DNA of 63,547 bases, taken from contig JAFARZ010000095.1 in assembly GCA_019245115.1 (NCBI GenBank), positions 1 to 63,547 of the forward strand, written 5' to 3'. Origin of the DNA: Streptosporangiaceae bacterium. Lineage in GTDB: Bacteria; Actinomycetota; Actinomycetes; Streptosporangiales; Streptosporangiaceae. A program made the position numbers and the translations under genes. The notes below the pieces were generated by a model. The model was not told the DNA's origin. It ran no database searches and worked only from the letters and a program-made list of their open reading frames with translations. Below, one piece after another: positions 25,486 through 35,114 of this stretch (its first letter is position 1; the number at the start of each line of letters is the position of its first letter).

Positions 25486-25906
25486 TGACCGCGCCGTCAC
25501 CGTCCCGGCTCTGCGGCAGACCCTCGGCCTGCCAGCCGAGCGGCCCGACGGGATTCGCGACCTGCTGGCCGTGCCCCGCGAACGCGGCGCGCCGGTACCC
25601 GACGTAAGCGCGGATCCCTGGCGGCTCGCGCTCGGCGACTGGCCCGAGACCTGGCGGGCCGACCCGCGCACCGGACCCCTGTACCTGGTCATGCTGCGCG
25701 GCTTCGCTGCCCCGTACCTCATCGCGACCGTGGAAGACATCGACCCCAAGCGATGGGGTACCGAGGCTGACGCCGATCCCGCCCGCTGCGTGGTGCCGGT
25801 GCGCGGGACGGCGTTCGCCGCCACGGCGATCCTGGCCGGATGTCGGCTCGATGCCGAGGTGATGTTCGGCTGGGAGCAGCCCGAAGAACAGTACGCGTTC
25901 TTGTGA
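25472..25906 (+). CDS. Hypothetical protein of transfer operon
   Basis: 144 residues starting MSIPDDRAVTV, with GAGGAG upstream and a 14-nt overlap with the DUF4913 frame. It is acidic and proline-rich at the start, with a compact mixed segment (YLVMLRGFAAPYLIATVEDI). There is no signal peptide, membrane segment or recognised motif. Its position between DUF4913 and the UvrD-like helicase, on the same strand and with tight spacing, suggests one transcription unit. I cannot assign a function. Confidence 0.6.
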   Translation: MSIPDDRAVTVPALRQTLGLPAERPDGIRDLLAVPRERGAPVPDVSADPWRLALGDWPETWRADPRTGPLYLVMLRGFAAPYLIATVEDIDPKRWGTEADADPARCVVPVRGTAFAATAILAGCRLDAEVMFGWEQPEEQYAFL

Positions 25907-25915
25907 GCACCGGCC

Positions 25916-28399
25916 ATGATCACCGGGGGGAACCAGCCGACCGACGAGCAGCGCGCCGTCGTCGACGCCTGCGTGGCGGGCGAGAACCTGGTGATCGAGG
26001 CCGGCGCCGGGACCGGCAAGACCTCCACACTGCAGCTGACCGCCGCCGCGATGGTCGACAGACGAGGCCTGTACCTCGCCTACAACAAGGTCACGGCCGA
26101 GGAAGCGCGACGCTCGTTCCCTCCATATGTGACCTGCCGGACGGCGCATTCGCTGGCCTACAGCGCGGCCGGTTTCCGGTATTCTCACCGGCTTCCAGGA
26201 CAGGCGGCACGAGTGCCCGCGTGGGCTGCCGCGAACATGCTCGGCATCGGCGGGCCGCTGCGGCTCGGCGATGACCTGCTCCTCACACCCGGGCAGCTGG
26301 CGCGGATCGTCATGGCCACGGTCGAGCGATTCTGCCATAGCGCCGACCCCGTGATCTCCGGCAGCCACGTCCCAGAAGTCAACGGCGTCGACCCCGTGTC
26401 ATTCGCAGAACTGACCTGGCAGATCGTGCCCTACGCAATACGCGCCTGGCTGGACATCCAGCGGCCGAACGGGAAGCTGCCGTTCAAGCACGATCACTAC
26501 CTGAAGATGTGGCAGCTGGCCGGGCCGGTGATCCACGCCGACTTCGTCATGTTCGACGAGGCGCAAGACGCCAATCCGGTCACCGCGGCGATCATCCAGA
26601 GCCAGCGAGGCACTCAGATGATCGCGGTGGGTGATTCCTGCCAGGCTATCTACGGCTGGCGCGGCGCGGTCGACGCGCTTGCTACCTGGCCCGCTGACCA
26701 GCGGCTGCTGCTCTCGCATTCGTTCCGATTCGGCCCGGCGGTGGCTGATGAGGCAAACAAGTGGCTGAACACGCTGGCTGCTCCGTACAGGCTCTCTGGC
26801 ACTCCCTTGGTGGAGTCGACCGTCGGGACCGTTGCCGACCCGCAGGTCGTGCTGTGCCGGACCAATGCCGAAGCACTCGTCCAGGCACGCGGCTTGCTGG
26901 ATGCCGGACGGCGGGTGGCGCTCGCTGGAGGCGGCGGTGACATCCGCTCGCTGGCTGTCGCCGCGCTGGACCTCCAGGCGGCCGGACGCACCAGCAACCC
27001 CGAGCTCGCCGCGTTCCAGTCCTGGCACGCGGTCCAGGACTTCGTCCGCACCGACACCGCCGGCGCCGATCTGGCCGCCAGTGTCCGGCTGATCGACGCC
27101 TACGGCGCCGCCGGAGTTCTTGGCATCCTGGCCCGGCTCGCTTCAGAGGGCCGCGCGGAAGTGACCGTGTCCACGGCGCATGGCGCCAAGGGACGGGAGT
27201 GGGAACGGGTCCGCATCGCCGATGACTTCCGCGAACCCCGGCACGGCGCGGTCCCGCGTGCTGACGCGATGCTCGCCTACGTCGCCGTCACCCGCGCCCG
27301 CCGACAACTCGACCGGGCCGGGCTCACCTGGATCGACGATCACATCGGCGGACATTCCGCTAGCTCACCCGATCCAACCCGGAAGGAGGCCAACCAGATG
27401 GAACAAGAAGACCAAACCCAGCCGGGGCCGTTCGAGGAGGAACAGCCCGGTGCGGCACGGCCATATCAAGGAGGCCGGGCTCAAGCCGAATCAGGATCCC
27501 GCATTATCCAGAACGATTACGACGTCTGGGTAGCGGTCGGCGGCTCCGGCGTCCTCCCTGGCGACCATCCCAGGGTCATGCAGTTCGCTCAGGCCTGGCG
27601 CACCATCGCCAGGCATGGACTCGACGATGAGCCAGGAGCCGCAGCAATCCGCTATCAGGTCCTGGCCCACGCAGCCGCAGCACTCGCCGAAGCCACCGCA
27701 CCGGACGACCGGCCCGAGGTGGCGGCACTGACCAGGCTCGCCGGGCACGCCCGCTTGCACGTGGATCGCCTTCGCGCCACCGCCGAACACCACTTCCTGC
27801 GGTCGCCAAAGGCAGGCCCCTACCAGGGTGGACGCGCGCAGGCCGCGTCCGGTTCCCGCATCGTCGAGAAGGACTACCTCACCTGGGCCCGGAATCCTGC
27901 TGCGGCACAGGCGGCGAACAACAGCAAACTAAAAGAGCATGCCCAGCGTCTGGAACGAGCCTGGGACGAGATCCGCCACCGGGGCCTCGTCGACGGCCCC
28001 GCCCCTGCCGCGGCCCGGTACCGGGAGCTAGCCGACGCGTCTAGCGCGATGGCACGTGATTACAGCACCACACTGCAGTCAAGCTCGCTCACGCTGCTCC
28101 TCGAGCTCGCCAACCATGCCGGTAAGCACGCTATCCGACTGCACGCCACCGCCGACGCTCGGGCGGAGGGCACCGATGCTGCTCCGCATGAGCGCCAGGT
28201 TGCGGCGGTAATCGAGCGCTTCAGCAAGCCAGCTCAGTCTGGTGCCGCAGGCCAGGACCTGCCCGGCGAGGTCGCCGCGGTGGTTATGCATGCTCGTGCC
28301 GGACACCCGGAGGCGGGCCACGCCATCCGCGCTCATGCCTCCGATGCTCGTGGCGCTCGCGCGCTCAACCGAACGCAGCGCCAGGCCGAGCGAGGGTAA
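25916..28399 (+). CDS. UvrD/Rep-like superfamily 1 helicase with repeated C-terminal domain
   Basis: 827 residues. Residues 28-36 EAGAGTGKT are helicase motif I, MFDEAQDANP is motif II, and AVGDSCQAIYGWRGA is motif III. STAHGAKGREWERVRI and YVAVTRARRQLD are motifs V and VI, so the helicase core (about 1-480) is complete. It would unwind DNA 3' to 5' using ATP. The remaining 350 residues are unusual: two copies of a module beginning YQGGRAQA-SGSRI followed by a helical stretch, absent from ordinary UvrD proteins. It follows the transfer-operon tail closely (9 bp) and may process transferred DNA or act in defence. The core call is strong; the tail's role is unknown. Confidence 0.85.
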   Translation: MITGGNQPTDEQRAVVDACVAGENLVIEAGAGTGKTSTLQLTAAAMVDRRGLYLAYNKVTAEEARRSFPPYVTCRTAHSLAYSAAGFRYSHRLPGQAARVPAWAAANMLGIGGPLRLGDDLLLTPGQLARIVMATVERFCHSADPVISGSHVPEVNGVDPVSFAELTWQIVPYAIRAWLDIQRPNGKLPFKHDHYLKMWQLAGPVIHADFVMFDEAQDANPVTAAIIQSQRGTQMIAVGDSCQAIYGWRGAVDALATWPADQRLLLSHSFRFGPAVADEANKWLNTLAAPYRLSGTPLVESTVGTVADPQVVLCRTNAEALVQARGLLDAGRRVALAGGGGDIRSLAVAALDLQAAGRTSNPELAAFQSWHAVQDFVRTDTAGADLAASVRLIDAYGAAGVLGILARLASEGRAEVTVSTAHGAKGREWERVRIADDFREPRHGAVPRADAMLAYVAVTRARRQLDRAGLTWIDDHIGGHSASSPDPTRKEANQMEQEDQTQPGPFEEEQPGAARPYQGGRAQAESGSRIIQNDYDVWVAVGGSGVLPGDHPRVMQFAQAWRTIARHGLDDEPGAAAIRYQVLAHAAAALAEATAPDDRPEVAALTRLAGHARLHVDRLRATAEHHFLRSPKAGPYQGGRAQAASGSRIVEKDYLTWARNPAAAQAANNSKLKEHAQRLERAWDEIRHRGLVDGPAPAAARYRELADASSAMARDYSTTLQSSSLTLLLELANHAGKHAIRLHATADARAEGTDAAPHERQVAAVIERFSKPAQSGAAGQDLPGEVAAVVMHARAGHPEAGHAIRAHASDARGARALNRTQRQAERG

Positions 28400-28521
28400 C
28401 CCGCTGGGAGCATCCTGATGCTTGCGCGGCAATGGCAGTTCAGCCGAAGTGGAGATGCAAGTGGTTTGTCGTTCGGGGGGGTGGCTCGCGAGGCGAGGTT
28501 GAGTCGTCGCGGCCAGGCAGA

Positions 28522-31500
28522 TCATCGGGGGCAGGGGGTCGTGGTGCCACCATCTGCCTCCGCTGGCTTATCGTCGCCGCCATCCACCCGGCCGAGTTGG
28601 GCGCGGATTTCGTCAGCTTCGGGGGCGCCGATGGCGGCGTAGAGGGTGAGGGCATCCTGCAAGTGGTGCTGGGCCTGGGGCACGTCTCCGGCGGCTCGGT
28701 AGGCGCGGGCGAGGCCTGTGTGCGCGTGGGCCTGCTCTCGTGACGCGCCGACCTCGGATGCGAGCCGGAGGGCGGTGGCGTGGTGCTCGTGCGCCTTATC
28801 GGGTTCACCGATCCGGAAAAGAACATCGCCGAGGCCGTTGAGCGCTTCTGCTTCACCAGAGCGGTTCCCGATCTTGTGGCACAGGTCTCGGCCCTGCTCG
28901 AAGTGGCCGGTGGCTTGTTGATAGCGGCCTAGCCGCAGCTCGACGACGCCAAGCCTGTTCGTGGCGGTAGCTTCACCGGCTGGCTCGCTGATGTCCCGGA
29001 ACAGGGCTTGGGCTTGCTGAATGTGTTCGGTGGCTTGCTGGTAGCGGCCTAGCCGCAGCTCGACGGCACCAAGCCGACTCAAGGCTGTGGCTTCACCAGA
29101 CCGGTCACAGATCTGACAGCACAACGCCAAGGCCTTCCGCTGGAGATCGGCAGCCTCCTGATAGCGGCCCAGCAACAAGCTGGTATGCCCGAGATTGCCT
29201 AGCGTGCGGGCTTCGCCTCCCCGAATGCCGAGTCTGCGGAACAGCGTCAAAGCACGCTGGAAATGCTCGATGGCCTGCTTGTACTGGTTCTGCCACAACT
29301 CTACGAGGCCGAGATTGTGGAGTGCGCGGGCCTGGCCAGCCTGATCGTTAATCTCGCAGAACAGGGTCAGTGCTTGCCGTTGATGATCGGCTGCCTGGCG
29401 GTAGCGGTCTTGCTGCCCCTCGACAAGGCCAAGGCTAGTCAGTGCAATCGCCTCGGCGGCACGGTCGCCTGTGTCATGGGCAGAATGCTGAGCGCAGGTG
29501 TGGACGGTGACGGCCTCGGAATAGTAGCCGCCGTCGTCGAGGTAGCGGAACAAGGTGGTGGCCAGCTGGATCGCTTGGACCGGCCAGTCGTGCTCAGCGG
29601 CGTGCATAGCGACGGCAACCAGGGTGGTTCGTTCACAATCTAGCCAGTCCCGTGCCGCCGCCGGATCGGTCAGTGACGGGGCTGGGTGTGGCTGACCCGG
29701 TATGCGCGGTCGGCGGTTCCGCTCGCCCGGGAAGAGGGTGTCCATTGAGGTGGCGGCAGTGTGCAAGTAGTAGTCGAACAGGCGGGTCAGCGCCGCCCGC
29801 CGCTCCTGCCCGCCGTCCTGGTCGGCGGAGAGTTCGCAGGCGTAGGCGCGCAGTAGGTCATGCATGCCGTACCGCCACGGCGCTATCCGCTGGAGCAGGT
29901 TTGCGCTTGCCAGCTGATCCAGTAGGCGGCAGGCATGATCGAGGGTGGTACTGGTAAGCGCGGCGGCGGCATAGGGATCAAGGTCGGGGCCAGGGTGCAG
30001 TCCCGCCAGCCGAAACGCGCGGGTGGCGTCGGCTCCTAGGTGCCGGTAGGACCAGGAGAGCACCGCGCGTACCGCGGTGCGGGGATCTCCCCCAGCCTCC
30101 AGTATGTCCAGCCGTTTCTGCTGGTCAGACAGCTCGGCGGTCAGCGTAGCGAGCGGCACTGCCGTGCGGCTGGATGCGAGTTCGGCAGCTACCCGCAGCG
30201 CCAACGGCAGTCGGGAGCACTGACCAGCCAGCTCGGCGGCCGCCTCGGATTCGGCGTCCACCCGTGCGCCGATCAGCGTCCGAAGCAGGGCGATCGCCTC
30301 CTCTAGCGGGAGCACATCTAGGTCCAGGCGGGTAGCGCCGTCCCGGGCCACCAGCCCGGCCAGCGCGTCCCTGCTGGTCACCACCACGGTGCAGGTGGGG
30401 GTTCCGGGCAGCAGGGGCCGTACCTGATCGGCCGATCCGGCGTTGTCCAGCACAATAAGCATCTGTTTGCCGACTAGCAGGCTGCGGTAGCGGGCGGCGC
30501 GCTGTTCTTCCTCGGGCGGGATGTCATGCCCGGGCACGCCCAGCGAGCGCAGGAACCCGGCGAGCGCATCCGTGGCCGACGCCGGCTGGCCAGGATCATA
30601 GCCGCGCAGGTTCACGTACAACTGCCCGCCGGGGAAGCGGTCAGCCACCTGGTGGGCCCAGTGCACGGCCAGTGCGGTCTTGCCGACCCCGGCGGTCCCG
30701 CCGATCGCGGTGATCACCAGCGTCCCCGGTGTCTCGTCGCCGGCTTGGTCCAGCATCCCGGTCAGCGCCGCTAGCTCGCCCGCCCGGCCGGTAAAGTGCC
30801 GCACCTGGGCTGGCAGCTCGCGCGGGACGGCAGATCCCTCGCTCCCGGTAACTGGCTGCGCCGACTCCGAAGCGGCCACCGCGGGATCGCCGGTGAGTAT
30901 CTGCTGGTGCAGCCTGCGTAGCCCAGTCCCGGGCTCGGTACCGAGCTCGGCGACGAGGATTTCACGGGCCGCCTGGTAGGCGGCGAGCGCCTCGGCCTGG
31001 CGGCTGTCACGGTAGAAGGCGAGCATCAGCTGGGCATACAGGCGTTCCCGCAGCGGATGGGCACCGGTCAGCTGCCGCAGCTCAGGGATGACGTCAGTAT
31101 GGCGGCCTAGGTGCAGGTCGGCGTCGATGCGGGTCTCCTGCGCCTGCAGCCGTAGCTCTGCCAGCCGGGGCACCTCCCGCGCTGACAGCGTCTCTGAGTC
31201 CACGTCAGCGAGCGGCTCGCCCCGCCACAGTTCCACAGCTGCCCCCGCGTGTGTTGCTGCCTGGTCCCATGAGCCGTCCCGGGCTGCCGTCCGCGCGGCG
31301 CCCAGCAGCGCCTCGAAGCGGGACAGGTCCAGCTCGTTGGCCGCCACGCGGATCAGGTATCCGCGCGGCTGGGTGATGATCCGGTCCCGGCCAGCGTCTC
31401 CGAGGGTGTTCCGCAGCCTCATCACGTAGTTCTGCACCGCTACCGGCCCTGATGGTGGCGGCCCGGATACCCACAGTGTCTCGGTGAACTCATCCAAGCG

Positions 31501-31632
31501 CACGATCTGGCCGGCGTTCAGTAGCAGCAGCGCGAGTATCACGCGCTGTTTGCCCCGCGGCACCGTCACCGCCACCCCGCCTGCTCGCACCGTTAACGGG
31601 CCGAGCAGGCCGAACTCGATCTCAGCCGCCAC
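28522..31632 (-). CDS. AfsR-like SARP-NB-ARC-TPR transcriptional activator
   Basis: 1,036 residues from GTG 31632, chosen for the GAAAGGGGG site before it. An OmpR-type winged helix (residues 5-95, EIEFGLLGPLTVRAG) and a bacterial transcriptional activation domain (to about 250) make the SARP head. Residues 312-319 GTAGVGKT are Walker A of NB-ARC, with MLIVLDNAGS and VTSRD following. The C-terminus is a run of tetratricopeptide repeats, two nearly identical (VELRLGRYQQAT). AfsR-type proteins bind direct repeats near the -35 region and activate transcription, often of secondary metabolism, after sensing a signal through NB-ARC/TPR. It is divergent from the small secreted protein gene and could control it and the sulfotransferases. 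Confidence 0.88.
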   Translation of the reverse strand: MAAEIEFGLLGPLTVRAGGVAVTVPRGKQRVILALLLLNAGQIVRLDEFTETLWVSGPPPSGPVAVQNYVMRLRNTLGDAGRDRIITQPRGYLIRVAANELDLSRFEALLGAARTAARDGSWDQAATHAGAAVELWRGEPLADVDSETLSAREVPRLAELRLQAQETRIDADLHLGRHTDVIPELRQLTGAHPLRERLYAQLMLAFYRDSRQAEALAAYQAAREILVAELGTEPGTGLRRLHQQILTGDPAVAASESAQPVTGSEGSAVPRELPAQVRHFTGRAGELAALTGMLDQAGDETPGTLVITAIGGTAGVGKTALAVHWAHQVADRFPGGQLYVNLRGYDPGQPASATDALAGFLRSLGVPGHDIPPEEEQRAARYRSLLVGKQMLIVLDNAGSADQVRPLLPGTPTCTVVVTSRDALAGLVARDGATRLDLDVLPLEEAIALLRTLIGARVDAESEAAAELAGQCSRLPLALRVAAELASSRTAVPLATLTAELSDQQKRLDILEAGGDPRTAVRAVLSWSYRHLGADATRAFRLAGLHPGPDLDPYAAAALTSTTLDHACRLLDQLASANLLQRIAPWRYGMHDLLRAYACELSADQDGGQERRAALTRLFDYYLHTAATSMDTLFPGERNRRPRIPGQPHPAPSLTDPAAARDWLDCERTTLVAVAMHAAEHDWPVQAIQLATTLFRYLDDGGYYSEAVTVHTCAQHSAHDTGDRAAEAIALTSLGLVEGQQDRYRQAADHQRQALTLFCEINDQAGQARALHNLGLVELWQNQYKQAIEHFQRALTLFRRLGIRGGEARTLGNLGHTSLLLGRYQEAADLQRKALALCCQICDRSGEATALSRLGAVELRLGRYQQATEHIQQAQALFRDISEPAGEATATNRLGVVELRLGRYQQATGHFEQGRDLCHKIGNRSGEAEALNGLGDVLFRIGEPDKAHEHHATALRLASEVGASREQAHAHTGLARAYRAAGDVPQAQHHLQDALTLYAAIGAPEADEIRAQLGRVDGGDDKPAEADGGTTTPCPR

Positions 31633-31858
31633 AGCACCCCCTTTCCACCCGTGCAGAGGGGCCTGCCCAGTGATGATCAAATGTTAACTGCGTGATAACT
31701 CCGCCAGTAAGACTAGGCACATAGCCACGCGCTTTCAATGGCAAAGCAACGGCAGGCCCATCCGGCCATCCTGAATTCCAGGAAGCTCGGCGGATGCCGC
31801 CTCTTATCGCACGTCGGCCGTACCACCAGAACCGGCACCAGGGAAGGGAGAGCGAGAT

Positions 31859-32302
31859 ATGAGCAAGAAGGTGCAGTACGCGATCGGGGCGGTTGGCTTG
31901 CTCCCGGCGCTAGGCCTGCTAGCCCAGCCAGCCGCCGGCGTGTCCGCTCACGCATCCACCAAGCCCGCTCTCACATCCGGGAAGAGGGTCAACAACGCCC
32001 CCTCCTGCACAGGGCGTATAGCACATCACGCATTCAATCAAGGCGTGTCTCTGACATTCTGGTCTGCACCGGTTGGCTCGCGTACGTGTATCGGGACAAT
32101 CGAGGTTAACGGACAAAGTACGAGCGCAATCGGGGCTTCTGTCCAAAACCATTTCGGACTCTTCTGTGCCCGTACAGCCGGTGGTGCACATATCACAGAC
32201 GTTTGTCGTCGCGTGTTCAGAAGAAATTCGCTGAGAGTGCTCGGATGGCAGCTAGCCTTCAACGGCGGCGATCGAATCTACGCCATTTCCTCGCTCGGAT
32301 GA
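31859..32302 (+). CDS. Small secreted cysteine-containing protein
   Basis: 147 residues with GGGAG upstream of the ATG. The start MSKKVQYAIGAVGLLPALGL with the following LAQPAAGVSAHA is a Sec signal peptide with a likely cut after AHA near residue 32. The mature part has four cysteines (SCTG, TCIG, FCAR, VCRR), enough for two disulfides outside the cell, and no recognised family. It is followed within 20 bp by two sulfotransferase genes on the same strand. It could be a substrate or a separate surface protein. Divergent from the SARP gene, so a shared control region is possible. Confidence 0.65.
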   Translation: MSKKVQYAIGAVGLLPALGLLAQPAAGVSAHASTKPALTSGKRVNNAPSCTGRIAHHAFNQGVSLTFWSAPVGSRTCIGTIEVNGQSTSAIGASVQNHFGLFCARTAGGAHITDVCRRVFRRNSLRVLGWQLAFNGGDRIYAISSLG

Positions 32303-32320
32303 TCGGGCGCGCCTGGGACA

Positions 32321-33796
32321 ATGGCTGCTGATCCTGTGTTCGTGCTGTGTAATGGCCGGTCGGGGTCCACGCTGCTGCGGTTTCTGCTGGATGCGCACCC
32401 GGATCTGGCGTGCCCGCCGGAGACGAACCTGCCGACGTTGTGCGCTCAGCTGGCGACGGTGTGGTCGCTTATCGAGGGTGCTCCGTTGTCGGCGAACCGG
32501 GGGGATGAGCCGCCGGAGGTCCCGGAGGCGGCGATCGCGGGGGTGCGGGCGACGATGGACCGGATGGTCGGGTCCTACCTGGCGCGGCGGGGGAAGAAGC
32601 GTTACTGCGATAAGAGCCTGGGCACGGCCCGGTTCGCGCCGCTGCTGACGCGGGTGTACCCGGAGGCAAGGTTTGTCTGCGTGTACCGGCATCCGATGGA
32701 TGTGATCGCCTCGGGCGCGGAAGCGTGCCCATGGGGCCTGAACGGGTATGGCTTCGACCCTTACATCGCGGCGACCCCGGGGAACGTGGTGACGGCCCTG
32801 GCGAGTTTCTGGACGGACAACACGCAAGTCACCCTGGCCGCGGAGGAGCAGCTCGCTGACAAGTGCTTCCGGTTGCGGTATGAGGACCTGGTCGCCGATC
32901 CGGAGGCCGCGGCCGCGGGGGTGTTCCAGTTCCTGGGTGTGGCGGCGGCGCCCGGGGTCAGCCAGCGGTGTTTCTCGGCAGAGCGGGAGCGGTTCGGCCC
33001 GGCTGACTACAAGATCTGGTACACGTCGGAGGTCAGCGCTGGTTCTGTGGGGCGCGGGTGGTCGGTCCCGGCCGGGCTGATCGCCCCTCAGCTCCTGGCG
33101 GTGATGAATGAGCTGGCCGGCAAGCTCGGGTATCGTCCGGTGGACGAGGAGTGGGGGACCAGCGAGCCGCCCGCTGACCTTCGTGTCGCGGTCCCTGCCG
33201 CGCTCCGCGAAACCGGCGGTGGCGCCGTGGACGGGGCCGCTGTGAACGGCCCTGCGGTGACAGACGGCGACATGATCGTTGCGGACCGGCAGGGCACGAG
33301 CGTGGCGTCCGCGGCGGCGGGAGCCGCGCCCGGCATGCCCGTGAGCCGCACGGCGGCCCGCAGGGCTGAGGACGGTGCCGCTGCCGCGGCGGTGAGCGGC
33401 ACGCCCCGCACGCGGCGTCTGGGGGAGCAGTTGCGTGCCGGGCTGGCCGCAGCGCGTGATAGAGAGTCCGCCAGGCGCTGGGGGGCGCACGGCAGCGAGA
33501 CCTTCGTCGTGGTCGCGGTCACGCAGGACGCCGCGCGCCGCGCGGAGTACTGGCGGGTGGACCTGGGCTCAGCCACGGTGACGCTAACGACCCGGCACGC
33601 CCAAGAGGAGTCTGACTGGGACATCATCGGCTCAGCGGCAGCCTGGGACCAAGTCCTGGACCGGACCGTCAACCTCAGCGTGGCGTTGCGGTCCTGCGAC
33701 CTGCGCTACTGCGACAACAACCAGACCACGCCGCTGGCGGCCGACACCCGCATGGCCGTCATCGGCGAGCTCCTCGGCCTGACAGCGTGGCAGTAA
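32321..33796 (+). CDS. PAPS-dependent sulfotransferase with SCP2-like C-terminal domain
   Basis: 491 residues. The 5'-phosphosulfate loop CNGRSGSTLLRFLLDAHP is at residues 9-26. YRHPMDVIASGAEACPWG (residues 126-143) supplies the 3'-phosphate contacts. RYEDLVADPEAA follows, as in bacterial sulfotransferases. The last 120 residues (GEQLRAGLAAARD onward, with DWDIIGSAAAWDQVL) look like an SCP2-type sterol/lipid-carrier fold. The enzyme would transfer sulfate from PAPS to a hydroxyl on a small molecule or peptide, and the tail may hold a lipid-like acceptor. It overlaps the next, shorter sulfotransferase by 10 nt. The acceptor is unknown. Confidence 0.8.
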   Translation: MAADPVFVLCNGRSGSTLLRFLLDAHPDLACPPETNLPTLCAQLATVWSLIEGAPLSANRGDEPPEVPEAAIAGVRATMDRMVGSYLARRGKKRYCDKSLGTARFAPLLTRVYPEARFVCVYRHPMDVIASGAEACPWGLNGYGFDPYIAATPGNVVTALASFWTDNTQVTLAAEEQLADKCFRLRYEDLVADPEAAAAGVFQFLGVAAAPGVSQRCFSAERERFGPADYKIWYTSEVSAGSVGRGWSVPAGLIAPQLLAVMNELAGKLGYRPVDEEWGTSEPPADLRVAVPAALRETGGGAVDGAAVNGPAVTDGDMIVADRQGTSVASAAAGAAPGMPVSRTAARRAEDGAAAAAVSGTPRTRRLGEQLRAGLAAARDRESARRWGAHGSETFVVVAVTQDAARRAEYWRVDLGSATVTLTTRHAQEESDWDIIGSAAAWDQVLDRTVNLSVALRSCDLRYCDNNQTTPLAADTRMAVIGELLGLTAWQ

Positions 33797-34641
33797 ACAG
33801 GGCTCCGCCGCCAGGCCCGGCGTCCCGGGCACCAGCCGCGCTGGCAGCTGCGCCTGGCGAGCAGCCCCTCCAGCCCGCCAGGAACGGGCCTGTGATCGTC
33901 TTGTCCTATGCCTACTCCGGAGCCTCCCGCGTTCAGGAAGCTCTCGCAGCTGGCACTGAGATGGCCTGCACGGCGGGCACGGGCATCATCCCATTGTGCG
34001 AAGCCGCCGCGGAAGCATGGCGGCGGCTGGAAGACCGGGCCGGGCAGCCCATGTCACGGCTAGCTGTCCGCAGCGTGCAGCGACTGGTCATGGCGCAGAT
34101 GACAACAATCCTGGCCGGCGTCGGCAAGACCCGGTGGTGCGAGCTGGCCGCGACGGCAGCCGCCGGGTCCTTCCTCCAGGTCTTCCCCGGCGCGAGCACC
34201 GTGTGCGTCCACCGCTCCAGCCTGGACGTGGTCGGTGCCGGAGTGCGGGCGAACCCATGGGGCCTGCAAGGCCCGGGCCTGCTCCCCTACCTTCTCTGCC
34301 ATCCAGGCAACAGCGTCGCCGCGCTGGCGGCGTACTGGGCGGACGCGACCGAAGCGCTGCTCGCCGCCGAGGCGTCAGACCCCGGCGCGACATTCCGCGT
34401 CCGCTACGAAGACGTGGCAGCTGACCCTGGCCGTGCACTGGCCGCGATCAGGGACCGCCTCGGCCTCGGCGGCACTAACCTCCCGAGCGCGTCTGGGCAC
34501 GGCGCCGTGCTCAGCGAGCCAGCTGCCGCACCGAGTCGGCCGCCCCAGTCCGCCGTGCCTGCCGGGATGATCCCTGACCCGCTGTACAAGCGCATAAGCC
34601 GCCTCCACGCCGAACTCGGATATCCCTCACCTGGCAATTAG
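33787..34641 (+). CDS. Second, degenerate sulfotransferase-like protein
   Basis: 284 residues from a GTG overlapping the end of the first sulfotransferase. The overall order matches its neighbour: VLSYAYSGASRVQEALA where the phosphosulfate loop should be, VHRSSLDVVGAGVRANPWG for the 3'-phosphate region and RYEDVAADPGRAL afterwards. The R-S-G-S/T-T-L signature of the loop is replaced by YSGASRV, so PAPS binding is doubtful. The two genes probably arose by duplication, and this one may be a partner or inactive subunit. It lacks the SCP2-like tail of its neighbour. Confidence 0.65.
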   Translation: MAVNRAPPPGPASRAPAALAAAPGEQPLQPARNGPVIVLSYAYSGASRVQEALAAGTEMACTAGTGIIPLCEAAAEAWRRLEDRAGQPMSRLAVRSVQRLVMAQMTTILAGVGKTRWCELAATAAAGSFLQVFPGASTVCVHRSSLDVVGAGVRANPWGLQGPGLLPYLLCHPGNSVAALAAYWADATEALLAAEASDPGATFRVRYEDVAADPGRALAAIRDRLGLGGTNLPSASGHGAVLSEPAAAPSRPPQSAVPAGMIPDPLYKRISRLHAELGYPSPGN

Positions 34642-34780
34642 CGCATCCGTGAGCTGTGCGACATCTGCCCCGCCAGCCAGCTCACCCGTTACAGGCAGGC
34701 CAGGATGTCCACCGAGCAGGTCCCGGGCTGACCCCTCCGCGCGCGGAAGACCCGCATGGGCGGACTTCGGTGTCGATGGC

Positions 34781-35076
34781 TTGATTGGCTGAGTACCTTG
34801 TGGGGCGGTTCCGGCCGCGTTCTTTGGTGATGCGGGGTGCCGCGGCCGGATTGTCCGTCGTGCCTGGTCCCGGTAGTGTTCTGGTCCGGCTACTGGCGCT
34901 TTGCCCGCGAGCAGGCGCTGAGCGGAAGATCTTCATTCCGCGCGTGGGTGTCCGCGGTACGGCGCGGCGCACGCGGTGCTGCCGACGTTTGCCCTGGTGC
35001 GGCGGCTGGATGCAGCTGAGTCTGCCGACGCGGTGATCGGGCAGGTCGCGGTCGGCGTATCCGGGGGCAGCGCGTG
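34781..35076 (+). pseudogene. DUF6431-like transposase-associated gene fragment
   Basis: Three frames must be joined to read PRPDCPSC then VVFWSGYWRF, KIFIPRVGV, and HAVLPTFALVRRLDAA. This is the cysteine-containing N-terminal pattern (DUF6431) found in transposase-like genes of actinomycetes. Multiple frameshifts and the missing remainder show a decayed relic. Nothing else of note is seen between 34642 and 34780. Confidence 0.5.
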
Positions 35077-35114
35077 ACCCTCCGCGGAATGTCGTTTCTA
35101 CCCTGTCTGATCAC

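Noticed and set aside
28720..29420. Near-identical DNA repeats of about 100 bp
   Set aside because: They encode consecutive tetratricopeptide repeats of the SARP protein, so they are coding repeats and not a CRISPR or mobile repeat.
32252..33490. A 412-codon open frame on the minus strand
   Set aside because: Antisense to the sulfotransferase, which has clear motifs; composition is Arg/Pro/Gly-rich.
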